Part shown: positions 24,150-31,489 of the stretch, one piece after another | Numbering within the stretch: position 1 is the first letter of the stretch | How the letters are laid out: each line of letters starts with the position of its first letter | Source of the DNA: Flavobacteriales bacterium | Lineage (GTDB): Bacteria; Bacteroidota; Bacteroidia; Flavobacteriales_F; PHOS-HE28 | Assembly (NCBI GenBank): GCA_020635725.1 | Contig: JACJZF010000018.1 | Location: 1-33,628, forward strand | Direction of reading: 5' to 3' | Length of the DNA stretch: 33,628 nucleotides | Notes under the pieces: model-generated | Seen by the model: the letters and a program-made list of their open reading frames with translations, nothing else | Told to the model about the DNA's origin: nothing | Databases searched by the model: none | Translations under genes and position numbers: made by a program

Positions 24150-26312
24150 CTACTCGAACATGCGGAGGGTGGCCTCCTCCAGCGTGTCGCGCGCCACCAC
24201 GGCGGAGAGGTCATCCACCTCCTGGTCGCGCGTATTGCCCTCGTAGGCATTCGCGTAGCGCATCACGCGTGCCCCGCCATAGATCGGCTTCTTGCGGTAG
24301 GCGCCGAAGACGATCCCGTTATCGCGGAAGGTGTTGCCCGATACATAGGCCACGCTCAGGTCCTTCGAGGCCAACGCGAGCCGGTTGCCCTCGAAGCGCG
24401 AATCCATCACGAGCAGCTGGCTGGCTTCCCCTACGCTGATGCCCTTGTCCATCATCCGCTCGAACGCGCAGCCTACGACACGTACGCGCGCGCCGCTCAC
24501 ATCCAGCCCATCGCCATTGGCATCGGCGCGTCCGCTGCGGAAGACGCAGCCACTCACCGAACCGATGCAGCGGTCGAGGTCCACCAGATCCGCGAAGCCA
24601 TCCTCGAACACGCAATCGCGCAGCTCCACCAAGCCGCCCTTGACGTTCACGAGATCCTCCCCGCCCGACCCGCTGATGATGCAATTCTCCAGCACGGTGG
24701 TAGCCGCGCCATGCACGGCCAGCATGCCACTGAAGTACACGCCGTTCATCCGCGCCTCGCTCCCACCGCTCATCTGCAGTCCGGCGATGCGCACATCGAA
24801 GGAGCCATCGCCCACGACCGCGAACACACCGAAGGCCTGCGCATCGGCTGGTCGGATGAAGACGGGATTCCGACGCGTGCCACGCACCGCCAGCGGACCT
24901 TGCACCATCACGCTCGCTCCTGCCGCGATCTCCAACCGGGCCCCTTCCTCCATCACCACGGCATGGCCATACGGCACCGTGAGGTCCTCTGCGATGGTGT
25001 AGGTGCCGCGCGGGAACACCAGCGTATCGCCACGGACGAAGGCGCGCGTGCGATCGGCGATGGAGCGCAGGATGCGTTCGTCCTCCGCGCCGGGCCAATA
25101 GCGGTTCGCCGCGCGAGCCGGAGCGAAGGCGCCGCCACCGGCGTAGCGGACCAGGGCCGCATCGAGCTGCTCCAAGGGATCCTGCGCCAAGCGTTCCCTG
25201 CCGATCAGCTCCTCCTGCATCTGCATGGCCCGTGCCTGCACCATTCGCAAGGAGCCGCCTTCGGAGAGGATCGGCAGCCAGGCGCGATCCATGGCCGCGA
25301 AGCGCTCGCGCAGCCGCCACGATTCATCCGCCAGGCGCAACCAGCCCGCGCGGATCGCTTCGCGCGTGAGCGGCTCCCGGAGCGTCGCGGTGAGCGCGTC
25401 GAGCATGCGTTGTTGCCGGGGCATCTCCTCATCCACCGCGCGCGCATGGCGATACAGCGGCACCAGCCGTCCGCGAGACCAGTCGTACGCCAGCAGATGC
25501 TCATTCGCGAACGCTTGCTGCCCGTGCTCGATCAAGGCCATGAGCGCCAATGATGAGGCCGGGCCTGCGTCGATCACGTAAGGCAGCACGCCGCGCTCGC
25601 CGTCGACGATATCGTCATAGGCCGATTCCAGGATGGCGTTGACCATGCGCTGCGCGGTGCTGTCGCCATTGAATGCCGGGAAGAGGTGATCGGGTCGGCG
25701 TGCGAGGTGGCCCTGCTCCGCGAGACTGGCGCCGGCGAGCCCTCGCTTCTCCAGGAAATCAGCATCGATCCGCTCCTCCTTCAGGAAGAGGCCCAGGTCG
25801 CGGCCGCAGGCGATCACGCGCACGAAGCTCACCTCCGGTGTCTGCAGGCCCAGATCCTCCGCGATGATCTCGAGGTATTTCGCGCGGATGCTCTGCCAGG
25901 TGGCCGGCACCAGCACGATGTGCCGCTGCGCGTGGAACGGCTCGTTGCGGTTGAATTTCAGCACGAAGCCACCCCGCGCGGTACGCAAGCGGCGCACGCG
26001 CACCGAATCACCGAAGCCATCGGCCTCGAACCAATGCCTGCTCCAGCCGGCCCCGGTGAGCTCGGTGGGACATTGCCCCGCAGCGCTGCTGATCAGGTAG
26101 CGCTCCGCGCGCGCCGCGGTGCTATCCATCCGCCACTCCAGCGCTCCGGCGTAGGCATCCACCTCCGCGGCACGGATCCCCAAGGGCCAACGGCCCGCGA
26201 GGTGGTCGGTATCCACGAAACGCAGGAGCAGGAAGAAGAGCGCGGCCACCACCGCAGCGGCGGCGATCCACGGCAGCGGGCCCACCGAGCGGCCTCTAGC
26301 GGATCGGCTCAT
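24150..26312 (-). CDS. CotH-like protein fused to a right-handed beta-helix
   Basis: 720 residues. One N-terminal transmembrane helix (PWIAAAAVVAALFFLLLRFV, 14-33) is followed by an extracytoplasmic part. Residues about 100-400 resemble the CotH kinase fold (FVLKFNRNEPFHAQRHIVL; YLEIIAEDLGLQTPEVSFVRVIACGRDLGLFLKEERID). Where the upstream paralogue has GRFYPVLWDA, this protein has GRLVPLYRHA, so the Trp-Asp pair is replaced by Arg288-His289. It may therefore be catalytically inactive. Residues about 430-690 are parallel beta-helix repeats (VLENCIISGSGGEDLVNVKGGLVELRDCVFEDGF ...), a fold used for binding or cutting polysaccharides. Its start overlaps the CotH gene by 17 nt, so the two are coupled. 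The function is unknown, and the partner relation is inferred. Confidence 0.8.
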   Translation of the reverse strand: MSRSARGRSVGPLPWIAAAAVVAALFFLLLRFVDTDHLAGRWPLGIRAAEVDAYAGALEWRMDSTAARAERYLISSAAGQCPTELTGAGWSRHWFEADGFGDSVRVRRLRTARGGFVLKFNRNEPFHAQRHIVLVPATWQSIRAKYLEIIAEDLGLQTPEVSFVRVIACGRDLGLFLKEERIDADFLEKRGLAGASLAEQGHLARRPDHLFPAFNGDSTAQRMVNAILESAYDDIVDGERGVLPYVIDAGPASSLALMALIEHGQQAFANEHLLAYDWSRGRLVPLYRHARAVDEEMPRQQRMLDALTATLREPLTREAIRAGWLRLADESWRLRERFAAMDRAWLPILSEGGSLRMVQARAMQMQEELIGRERLAQDPLEQLDAALVRYAGGGAFAPARAANRYWPGAEDERILRSIADRTRAFVRGDTLVFPRGTYTIAEDLTVPYGHAVVMEEGARLEIAAGASVMVQGPLAVRGTRRNPVFIRPADAQAFGVFAVVGDGSFDVRIAGLQMSGGSEARMNGVYFSGMLAVHGAATTVLENCIISGSGGEDLVNVKGGLVELRDCVFEDGFADLVDLDRCIGSVSGCVFRSGRADANGDGLDVSGARVRVVGCAFERMMDKGISVGEASQLLVMDSRFEGNRLALASKDLSVAYVSGNTFRDNGIVFGAYRKKPIYGGARVMRYANAYEGNTRDQEVDDLSAVVARDTLEEATLRMFE

Positions 26313-27891
26313 CGGTGATGGCGTTGGTGACGATCAAGGAAGCGGGGATGCCTGTAGCGAACGTGATGCGCGCATCCAAGGGTCGCACCTCGAGCCGCTG
26401 CCGATCGACCAGGGGGTGATCCTTGCCGCCGGGTGGCGGTACGAGGTCGCGGTGGAGCACGAAGAAGAACGCGTCGCCATCCGTCTCCGGCGCGATCGGC
26501 TGCCCATCGATCATCACCGCTCCGGCATCCCCTTGCCAGCGAACGCGCAAGGGTGCCGCTGAGCCGCTGCGGATCCGCAGTTCGGTGCCGCGCTCGATGC
26601 TCGCTTCCGTGCTCGAGAGGCGTTGCAGGGTCCGCTCCCAATGCGCGTTGATCCCTTGCCGCAGCCCGGCGAGCGAGCCGACCACATGCGCCAGCGACAC
26701 GCGATGCACATCCTCCGGCAGCAAGGTGACGTTGCCGTACTTGTTCCGGTCGGCGAGCACCGAAGGCATGATCCGCTCGATCACGGCATCGAGTTCCTGG
26801 TCGAAATCACCCTGACGATGCAGCCGCACCATCGCTTCGTAGGCGTACCGGTCGCGCTTCAGCCGCCATTCGGGAATGCGCAGCGCCCACCAGCTCATGG
26901 CGTCGTTCACGTAGTACAGCGGTTCGCCGGGCGGCGCGAAGAGCAGCAGCGCGTCCCACAGCACCGGATAGAAACGCCCGGTGCGCGGGTTCAGCACCAG
27001 CCATTGGTTGTGGTACTGGTCGATGTGGATCGTGTTGAGCACGAGCAAGGCGGCCTCGTAGCGCAGGTAGGTCTCCACGTCGATGAGCGCGGCGATCGAA
27101 TCGCGGTGGGCCTCCATCGGCAACGAGTCCTTCTGCAGGGCGGCGATGAGGCGCTCGAGCTTCGCGCGCGCATCGCTGCTATCCGCGTCGCTGGCGTATT
27201 CCCAGAACGCGGCGTTGGACCAGAGCGTGCGGCCCTTGGGAAGCGTGCGGCCCTCGATCGCGGGGTAATCGCCTTTGTACACGGGCACGTCGCGCGGCCA
27301 GAGGTGGCGGTTGCGCTCGAAGTCGCCATCGACCTGCTCGTAGAGCTCCATCACCCCATGGTCCTGGCCGTTGATGCGCGTGAAGACCATCTCGTTCATG
27401 GGCACCGGCACGCCCATGCTGCCCGCGACCCAGCAGGCCATGTGGTCGTTCACCAGGTTGTGGGCCTTCGGGTTGATCACGTTCACGCGCCGATACGGCG
27501 ACCACGGGCCGCTGCGCTTCATGTTCAGCCGGAAGGATCGCTTGCCGCCGAGGTAATGCGAGGGCGTGACCACGCCGCGGTACCGGAAGCGTGCCTTGTG
27601 CTCCACGCCGTTGGCGATCAAGCGCGCGCGCACGGCATCGCCGCCGCTCCAGGGCAGGTCAGCGCCCAGGCTGTCGAGCGCGGACTGATCCACCTGCACG
27701 TCAATCACGGGAATACGATGCGGCCCCGGTGACTCGGCGAAGCCGTCGATGAGCACATGGGATGAAGCGGCGGCCGCGATGCGCACCGCGCGCGATGGCC
27801 CGAGCAGGATCACGAAGACCAGCACCGAGAGCACGATCAACGCCAGCACGATCAGCCTCAGCAGTCCGCCGGATGTGCGCGGCGCCTTCAT
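26296..27891 (-). CDS. CotH kinase family protein
   Basis: 531 residues with one N-terminal transmembrane helix (LLRLIVLALIVLSVLVFVILL, 10-30) and the rest outside the cytoplasm. CotH motifs are GGKRSFRLNMKR with the probable ATP-contacting Lys117; NDHMACWVAGSMGVPVP and INGQDHGVMELYEQVDGDF (about 148-191); and the metal-binding end IDQYHNQWLVL...GRFYPVLWDALL with Asp291, Asn295 and Asp313. CotH was described in Bacillus as a secreted protein kinase of spore-coat proteins. Relatives are widespread in bacteria with mostly unknown targets. Starting from the small membrane-protein gene, the three genes overlap by 4 and 17 nt and form one operon. The paired protein downstream looks like a degenerate copy with a beta-helix, a possible binding subunit or target. 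Confidence 0.87.
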   Translation of the reverse strand: MKAPRTSGGLLRLIVLALIVLSVLVFVILLGPSRAVRIAAAASSHVLIDGFAESPGPHRIPVIDVQVDQSALDSLGADLPWSGGDAVRARLIANGVEHKARFRYRGVVTPSHYLGGKRSFRLNMKRSGPWSPYRRVNVINPKAHNLVNDHMACWVAGSMGVPVPMNEMVFTRINGQDHGVMELYEQVDGDFERNRHLWPRDVPVYKGDYPAIEGRTLPKGRTLWSNAAFWEYASDADSSDARAKLERLIAALQKDSLPMEAHRDSIAALIDVETYLRYEAALLVLNTIHIDQYHNQWLVLNPRTGRFYPVLWDALLLFAPPGEPLYYVNDAMSWWALRIPEWRLKRDRYAYEAMVRLHRQGDFDQELDAVIERIMPSVLADRNKYGNVTLLPEDVHRVSLAHVVGSLAGLRQGINAHWERTLQRLSSTEASIERGTELRIRSGSAAPLRVRWQGDAGAVMIDGQPIAPETDGDAFFFVLHRDLVPPPGGKDHPLVDRQRLEVRPLDARITFATGIPASLIVTNAITDEPIR

Positions 27892-28295
27892 CGCTGCCCG
27901 CGCGCGCTGAACAGCAGCGCGAGCACGATCACCAGCAGGAGCAGCAGCGCGCTGAGGTTGAGCCCGAGGCCCAGCAGCGCCGCGAAGGCCATGGCGGGGA
28001 CCCAGAGCCCGCGCGGATGCGATCCACGGCCGAGCAGCCCGGCGAGCACCAGACCACCGGCGATGATGAGCGCCGACACCAGGTCATCGCGGAAGGCGCG
28101 CAGCAGCAACGTGAGCGCGAAGCCCGCGAGCAGCAGCGGCACGCTCACCACCGGGCCGCGGTCCGCCGGACGGAAGCCGCGGTTGAAGGCCCATCCGATC
28201 ATCGCCAGGCCCACGAAGAGCAGAGCGAGCACGGTGAGCAGCTCCACCCATCCATGGAAAAGGGCTCCCAGCCAACGGTCCGCTTCGGTGCGCAT
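27888..28295 (-). CDS. small polytopic membrane protein, first gene of the CotH operon
   Basis: 135 residues, with about four hydrophobic segments (roughly 13-36, 47-66, 72-86 and 97-130) joined by short loops with Arg and Asp. No family is recognised. Its stop codon overlaps the ATG of the CotH gene (ATGA), so translation is coupled. A -7-like CATCTTCG lies 10 nt upstream of the ATG. In some bacteria CotH genes sit beside small membrane proteins of unknown role. A function in anchoring or supplying the CotH pair is a guess from position only. Confidence 0.75.
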   Translation of the reverse strand: MRTEADRWLGALFHGWVELLTVLALLFVGLAMIGWAFNRGFRPADRGPVVSVPLLLAGFALTLLLRAFRDDLVSALIIAGGLVLAGLLGRGSHPRGLWVPAMAFAALLGLGLNLSALLLLLVIVLALLFSARGQR

Positions 28296-28305
28296 GTGCT
28301 ACGGC

Positions 28306-28313
28306 CGAAGATG
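28306..28313 (-). promoter_or_regulatory. -7-like element of the CotH operon
   Basis: The minus strand reads CATCTTCG, 10 nt before the ATG at 28295. Just upstream of it, between this operon and the previous gene, a small perfect hairpin CAGGCA/TGCCTG (28319-28337) may end the preceding transcript. Confidence 0.35.
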
Positions 28314-28376
28314 CGGCACAGGCAAGCCGCCTGCCTGCTGGGCGCGCGAGACTTATCAAACGCCGATCGGGGAAGC

Positions 28377-28877
28377 TCAGAGGAAACGCGCCATCCAGCT
28401 GTCGCGCAGCGGCACACGGAAGCGCTCCTTCAGCTCGCCCACGGTGCTCACCAGGTCATCGAAGACCATGGTATCGCCGGTGATGGCTCCCTCCTGGATC
28501 AGCGCAGGCAGCTCTTGCAGCCGCGTGCTGGTGATGCCATCGGGGCCTTCGTACACCACCACCATGCGGTCGGTGAGCATGAGGTTGAGGTCGTGCTCGA
28601 GCTGCTTGATGAAGGACACGCTCTTATCGATGCTGCAGCCGCTGGCCTCGGCCTGCGCTTCATCCACGCCCACCACCACGAAGCGGCCGTGCAGCACATC
28701 CACGCAGGCATCGAGCGATGCGCCATGCGCCGCCCAGGTGGCCGTGAAGGTGGCGCCATGGTCCAGCACGAGCTTCTGCTCGGCGTGGCTCAAGGAGCGC
28801 GCGGTCTTGTAAATCCATACGCGCGCCGTGGCAGGCAAGCTGCTCACGGTGCGGTGAGGGGCAGGTGCAGTGGTCAT
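28377..28877 (-). CDS. conserved Bacteroidota protein (often mislabelled 'ABC transporter ATPase')
   Basis: 166 residues, soluble. Recognisable conserved stretches are ARVWIYKTARSLS, FTATWAAHGASLDA, RFVVVGVDEAQAEASGCSIDKSVSFI, TMVFDDLVSTVGEL and the end VPLRDSWMARFL. Homologues are found next to the Fe-S and MCE genes in Bacteroidota (recalled, not checked) and are frequently named 'ABC transporter ATPase', yet there is no Walker A, signature or Walker B motif here. The conserved SGCSIDxSV segment, with a Cys between Gly and Ser, may be a functional centre. It is the last gene of the minus-strand run that begins with the amidase. It has its own -7-like box and a 5'-UTR hairpin, so it may also be transcribed separately. 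Function unknown. Confidence 0.87.
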   Translation of the reverse strand: MTTAPAPHRTVSSLPATARVWIYKTARSLSHAEQKLVLDHGATFTATWAAHGASLDACVDVLHGRFVVVGVDEAQAEASGCSIDKSVSFIKQLEHDLNLMLTDRMVVVYEGPDGITSTRLQELPALIQEGAITGDTMVFDDLVSTVGELKERFRVPLRDSWMARFL

Positions 28878-28916
28878 CGTTCGCCTCGTATTCGTTCGTT
28901 GACGCTTGGTGTGCCT

Positions 28917-28934
28917 GGACCGATGCCTCGGTCC
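28917..28934 (-). promoter_or_regulatory. 5'-UTR hairpin before the conserved gene at 28377
   Basis: Perfect 7-bp stem GGACCGA / TCGGTCC with a 4-nt loop. It lies between the -7-like TCACTTTG (28939-28946) and the ATG at 28877, so it would be in the leader RNA. It could equally be a weak terminator of the Fe-S operon upstream. Confidence 0.45.
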
Positions 28935-28938
28935 GGCG

Positions 28939-28946
28939 CAAAGTGA
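28939..28946 (-). promoter_or_regulatory. -7-like element of the conserved gene at 28377
   Basis: The minus strand reads TCACTTTG, one base from TAnnTTTG, 61 nt upstream of the ATG. Further upstream is a CATTTGCC, too far away to be a proper -33. Confidence 0.3.
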
Positions 28947-29012
28947 TGTAAAAAACCGTGCCGCGGCCGTTTTGGCAAATGACTCGTCAACAAGCGCCGG
29001 TGGAGGAGGATC

Positions 29013-29792
29013 TCACAGCTCGCCCGCCTCGGCGATCAGCTCCGCCACATCCTTCACCTGCACCTCGCCTTCCTTGTTGAAGTGCTTGACGCCATCGGTG
29101 AGCATCGTATTGCAGAACGGACAGCCCGCTGCGATCACATCGGGCTTCGCTCCGAGGGCTTCTTCGCTGCGCTCCAGGTTCACATCGCGCGTGCCCGGCT
29201 CCGGCTCCTTGAACATCTGTCCGCCGCCCGCGCCGCAGCACAGGCCGTTCTGCTTGCTTCGCTTCAGCTCCACCAGCGCGGCATCGAGCTTCAACAGCAC
29301 CTCGCGCGGCGCTTCGTACTCGCCATTGCCGCGACCCAGATAGCAGGGATCATGGAAGGTGATGCGCTTGCCCTTGAAGTCGCCGCCTTCGACCTTGATG
29401 CGCCCTTCCTTCAGCAGCGCGTTGATGAACTGCGTGTGGTGCAGCACCTCGTAGCTGCCGCCCAGCGCGGGGTACTCGTTCTTCAAGGTGTTGAAGCAAT
29501 GCGGGCAGGCGGTGACGATGCGCTTCACGCCGTAGCCGTTCAGTACTGTGACATTCTGCAGCGCCTGCATCTGGAACAGAAACTCGTTGCCCGCCCGGCG
29601 CGCCGGGTCGCCGGTGCAGGTCTCCTCCTGCCCCAGCACCGCGAACTTCACCTTCGCCGCGTTCAGGATGCGCACGAAGGCCTTGGTGATCTTGCGTGCG
29701 CGGTCATCAAAACTTCCTGCGCAGCCCACCCAGAACAGGACCTCGGGCACTTCGCCGGTGGCGGCGAATTCGGACATGGTGGGGATGTGCAT
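29013..29792 (-). CDS. CCG-domain Fe-S protein (HdrB/HdrD-like subunit)
   Basis: 259 residues, soluble, built of two cysteine-rich (CCG) domains. The first runs from WVGCAGSFDDRA through ETCTGDPARRAGNEF to TACPHCFNT. The second has HDPCYLGRGNGEYE, GLCCGAGGGQMF and AAGCPFCNTML. In heterodisulfide reductases and their relatives such domains bind an unusual Fe-S cluster or zinc and carry the disulfide or quinone-linked redox chemistry. The membrane 4Fe-4S protein encoded upstream (30161-31489) is the natural electron partner, and together they resemble an HdrDE-like unit. The physiological substrate is unknown. The 370 bases between the two genes hold a repeat element, which may separate their expression. 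Confidence 0.9.
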   Translation of the reverse strand: MHIPTMSEFAATGEVPEVLFWVGCAGSFDDRARKITKAFVRILNAAKVKFAVLGQEETCTGDPARRAGNEFLFQMQALQNVTVLNGYGVKRIVTACPHCFNTLKNEYPALGGSYEVLHHTQFINALLKEGRIKVEGGDFKGKRITFHDPCYLGRGNGEYEAPREVLLKLDAALVELKRSKQNGLCCGAGGGQMFKEPEPGTRDVNLERSEEALGAKPDVIAAGCPFCNTMLTDGVKHFNKEGEVQVKDVAELIAEAGEL

Positions 29793-29802
29793 GGGGTGCG
29801 AG

Positions 29803-30161
29803 GTTGTCGGTTGTCAGTTGTCAGTTGTCAGTTGTCAGGCTGGGGGGATGGGAGGCGAGTTGGCAGTTGTCAGGCTGGGGGGACGGGAGGCGAGTTGGCG
29901 GGCGACAGGCGTTAGGCTGGCGTGGAGGGAGGAAGTTGTTCGTTGTTGGGCGGAGGCGCGGCAGTGGGGTGTTCGGGCGAAGGTGGTTCCGGCTCTTCGA
30001 CTCCAGGCAACATATCCGCAGGGGATGATCCGAAGATTCGCACTTCACGGGCCTTTTGCCACGCGATCAGCTCGGTGAACGATTTCATCGAAGGCTTATT
30101 TGATCCCGTGCTCATCGCCCCGTGTTCACGCCCGCTTGCCTGACAACGAGCAACTGACAAC
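29803..30161. repeat. repeat element with GTTGTCA tandem units and inverted ends
   Basis: The left end holds five 7-nt units GTTGTC(A/G) at 29803-29837, then a 35-bp unit repeated twice (29831-29865 and 29866-29900, two mismatches). The right end holds CCTGACAAC (30139-30147) and CAACTGACAAC (30151-30161), inverted copies of the left units. The right end touches the stop codon of the 4Fe-4S gene. Inside is the start of a four-helix-bundle gene (30032-30088). The whole looks like a small non-autonomous dispersed element. Confidence 0.65.
30032..30088 (-). pseudogene. N-terminal fragment of a four-helix-bundle (23S rRNA intervening-sequence type) protein
   Basis: ATG at 30086-30088, then MKSFTELIAWQKAREVRIF. 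This matches the start of the small four-helix-bundle family often encoded inside 23S rRNA intervening sequences and in dispersed elements (typically M-x-x-F-x-x-L-x-A-W-Q-K-A). After about 19 codons the frame becomes a Pro-rich, unrelated stretch ending near 29912, so the rest of the ~115-residue gene is lost. It lies inside the GTTGTCA repeat element. Confidence 0.6.
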
Positions 30162-31489
30162 TACTCCTGCGTCCATTCCATCCTCCGATCCGGCCCGAAG
30201 GCCCACGGCGCGCCGTTGTTCTCCACGTTGTTGAACATGCCGGTGAGGGCGGGACGCGTGCGGCTCTCCTCCATCACCAGGTAGCGGCGCATATCCATGA
30301 TGATGCTCACCGGGTCGATGTTCACCGGACACGCCTGCGTGCAGGCGTTGCAGGTGGTGCAGGCCCACAGCTCCTCGTCGGTGATGCGCGTGTGCAGGCT
30401 CTTGCCGTCATCTTCCCACTTGCCTTTCGCGTCGATTACCTGGCCGATCTCCTCCGCGCGATCGCGTGTGTCCATCATGATCTTGCGCGGGCTGAGCAAC
30501 TTGCCGGTGAGGTTGGCTGGGCATTCGCTGGTGCAGCGGCCGCACTCGGTGCAGCTGTACGCATCCATCAGGTTCTTCCAGCTCAGGTCGAAGACATCCT
30601 TGGCGCCGAAGCGCTCAGGCACCTCGGCACCCGCCACCGTGCGGGCGGGAGCGGGCTCCGGCGGCGGCACGCTGGGATCCATCATGCTCTTCACCTCGCC
30701 CGTGATGCGTGGCATGTTCGACACCTGCGTGCGCGGCTCCAACTTGCTGTACCACACGTTGGGGAAGGCCAGGATGATGTGGAAGTGCTTGCTGTACGGA
30801 AGGTAGTTGAGGAAGGCCAGGATGCCCACGATGTGGAACCACCATGCGCCCCGCTCGATCTGAATGAGGGTTGAGGGTTGAAGGTTGGTGAGGTTGAGAG
30901 TTGATGCGATCGCCGCGCTCACCGGGTAGGCTCCGGCCTGGATGTAATGATCGGCGCCATGTGCCTGCAGTGCGTGATCCGCGGCGTTCATCGTGAGGAA
31001 GGCGCACATGAGGGCGATCTCGGTGACCAGGATGATCATGGCATCGCGGCTGGGCCAGCCTTTCATCTCGGGCTTGTGGAAGCGCGGCAGTTGCACGATG
31101 GCGCGACGGGCGATGAAGACCACGCAGGCCAGCAGCACGCCCAGGGCAAGCACCTCGAAGCTGCCGATGAGGAAGTCGTAGAAGCCGCCGAGGAAAGCGC
31201 CGATGCGGTGCGTGCCGAAGAGCCCATCGATGACGATCTCGAGCACCTCGAGGTTGATGATGACGAATCCCGCGTAGATGAGGATGTGGAAGAAGCCGGC
31301 AACCGGCCGCGCCACCAATTTGCTCTGGCCCAGCGCCACCAGGGCCATGGTGCGCCAGCGCTCGGCCTTGCGGTCGTTGATCACCTGCGGCTTGCCGAGA
31401 TGGATGTTGCGGGCGATGCGGCGTATGTTCCGCGTGAAGAGCGCGACGGCCGCTACCAGGATGAGGGCGAAGACGATCTGCGCGATCAT
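30161..31489 (-). CDS. membrane-bound 4Fe-4S oxidoreductase (HdrE/NarI-like plus ferredoxin domain)
   Basis: 442 residues. The N-terminal half has about five transmembrane segments (roughly 3-19, 65-88, 108-128, 150-168 and 215-232) with candidate heme ligands His68 and His219, as in NarI/HdrE cytochromes. The C-terminal half has two 4Fe-4S motifs: SCTECGRCTSECP (Cys313, 316, 319, 323) and ACTTCNACTQACP (Cys377, 380, 383, 387). It probably passes electrons between the quinone pool and the CCG protein encoded downstream. Residues 196-210 (STLNLTNLQPSTLIQ) are encoded by a simple DNA repeat and look like an in-frame insertion. Its ATG overlaps the stop of the MCE gene by 4 nt, so it belongs to the amidase-MCE operon. 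Confidence 0.92.
   Translation of the reverse strand: MIAQIVFALILVAAVALFTRNIRRIARNIHLGKPQVINDRKAERWRTMALVALGQSKLVARPVAGFFHILIYAGFVIINLEVLEIVIDGLFGTHRIGAFLGGFYDFLIGSFEVLALGVLLACVVFIARRAIVQLPRFHKPEMKGWPSRDAMIILVTEIALMCAFLTMNAADHALQAHGADHYIQAGAYPVSAAIASTLNLTNLQPSTLIQIERGAWWFHIVGILAFLNYLPYSKHFHIILAFPNVWYSKLEPRTQVSNMPRITGEVKSMMDPSVPPPEPAPARTVAGAEVPERFGAKDVFDLSWKNLMDAYSCTECGRCTSECPANLTGKLLSPRKIMMDTRDRAEEIGQVIDAKGKWEDDGKSLHTRITDEELWACTTCNACTQACPVNIDPVSIIMDMRRYLVMEESRTRPALTGMFNNVENNGAPWAFGPDRRMEWTQE
30860..30904 (-). repeat. in-frame simple repeat (TCAACCC-type) inside the 4Fe-4S gene
   Basis: On the plus strand the units read TTGAGGG, TTGAAGG, TTGGTGAGG and TTGAGAG in tandem. They encode residues 196-210 in a periplasmic-side or cytoplasmic loop of the membrane domain. 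The length is a multiple of three and the frame is kept. Base pattern and residue usage differ sharply from the flanking gene. Confidence 0.65.

Noticed and set aside
28377..28877. ABC transporter ATPase
   Set aside because: The name is common in annotations of homologues, but the sequence has no Walker A, signature or Walker B motif.
29803..29900. CRISPR array
   Set aside because: The 7-nt units are directly adjacent without spacers, and the 35-bp unit occurs only twice with no unique spacer. No cas gene is near.
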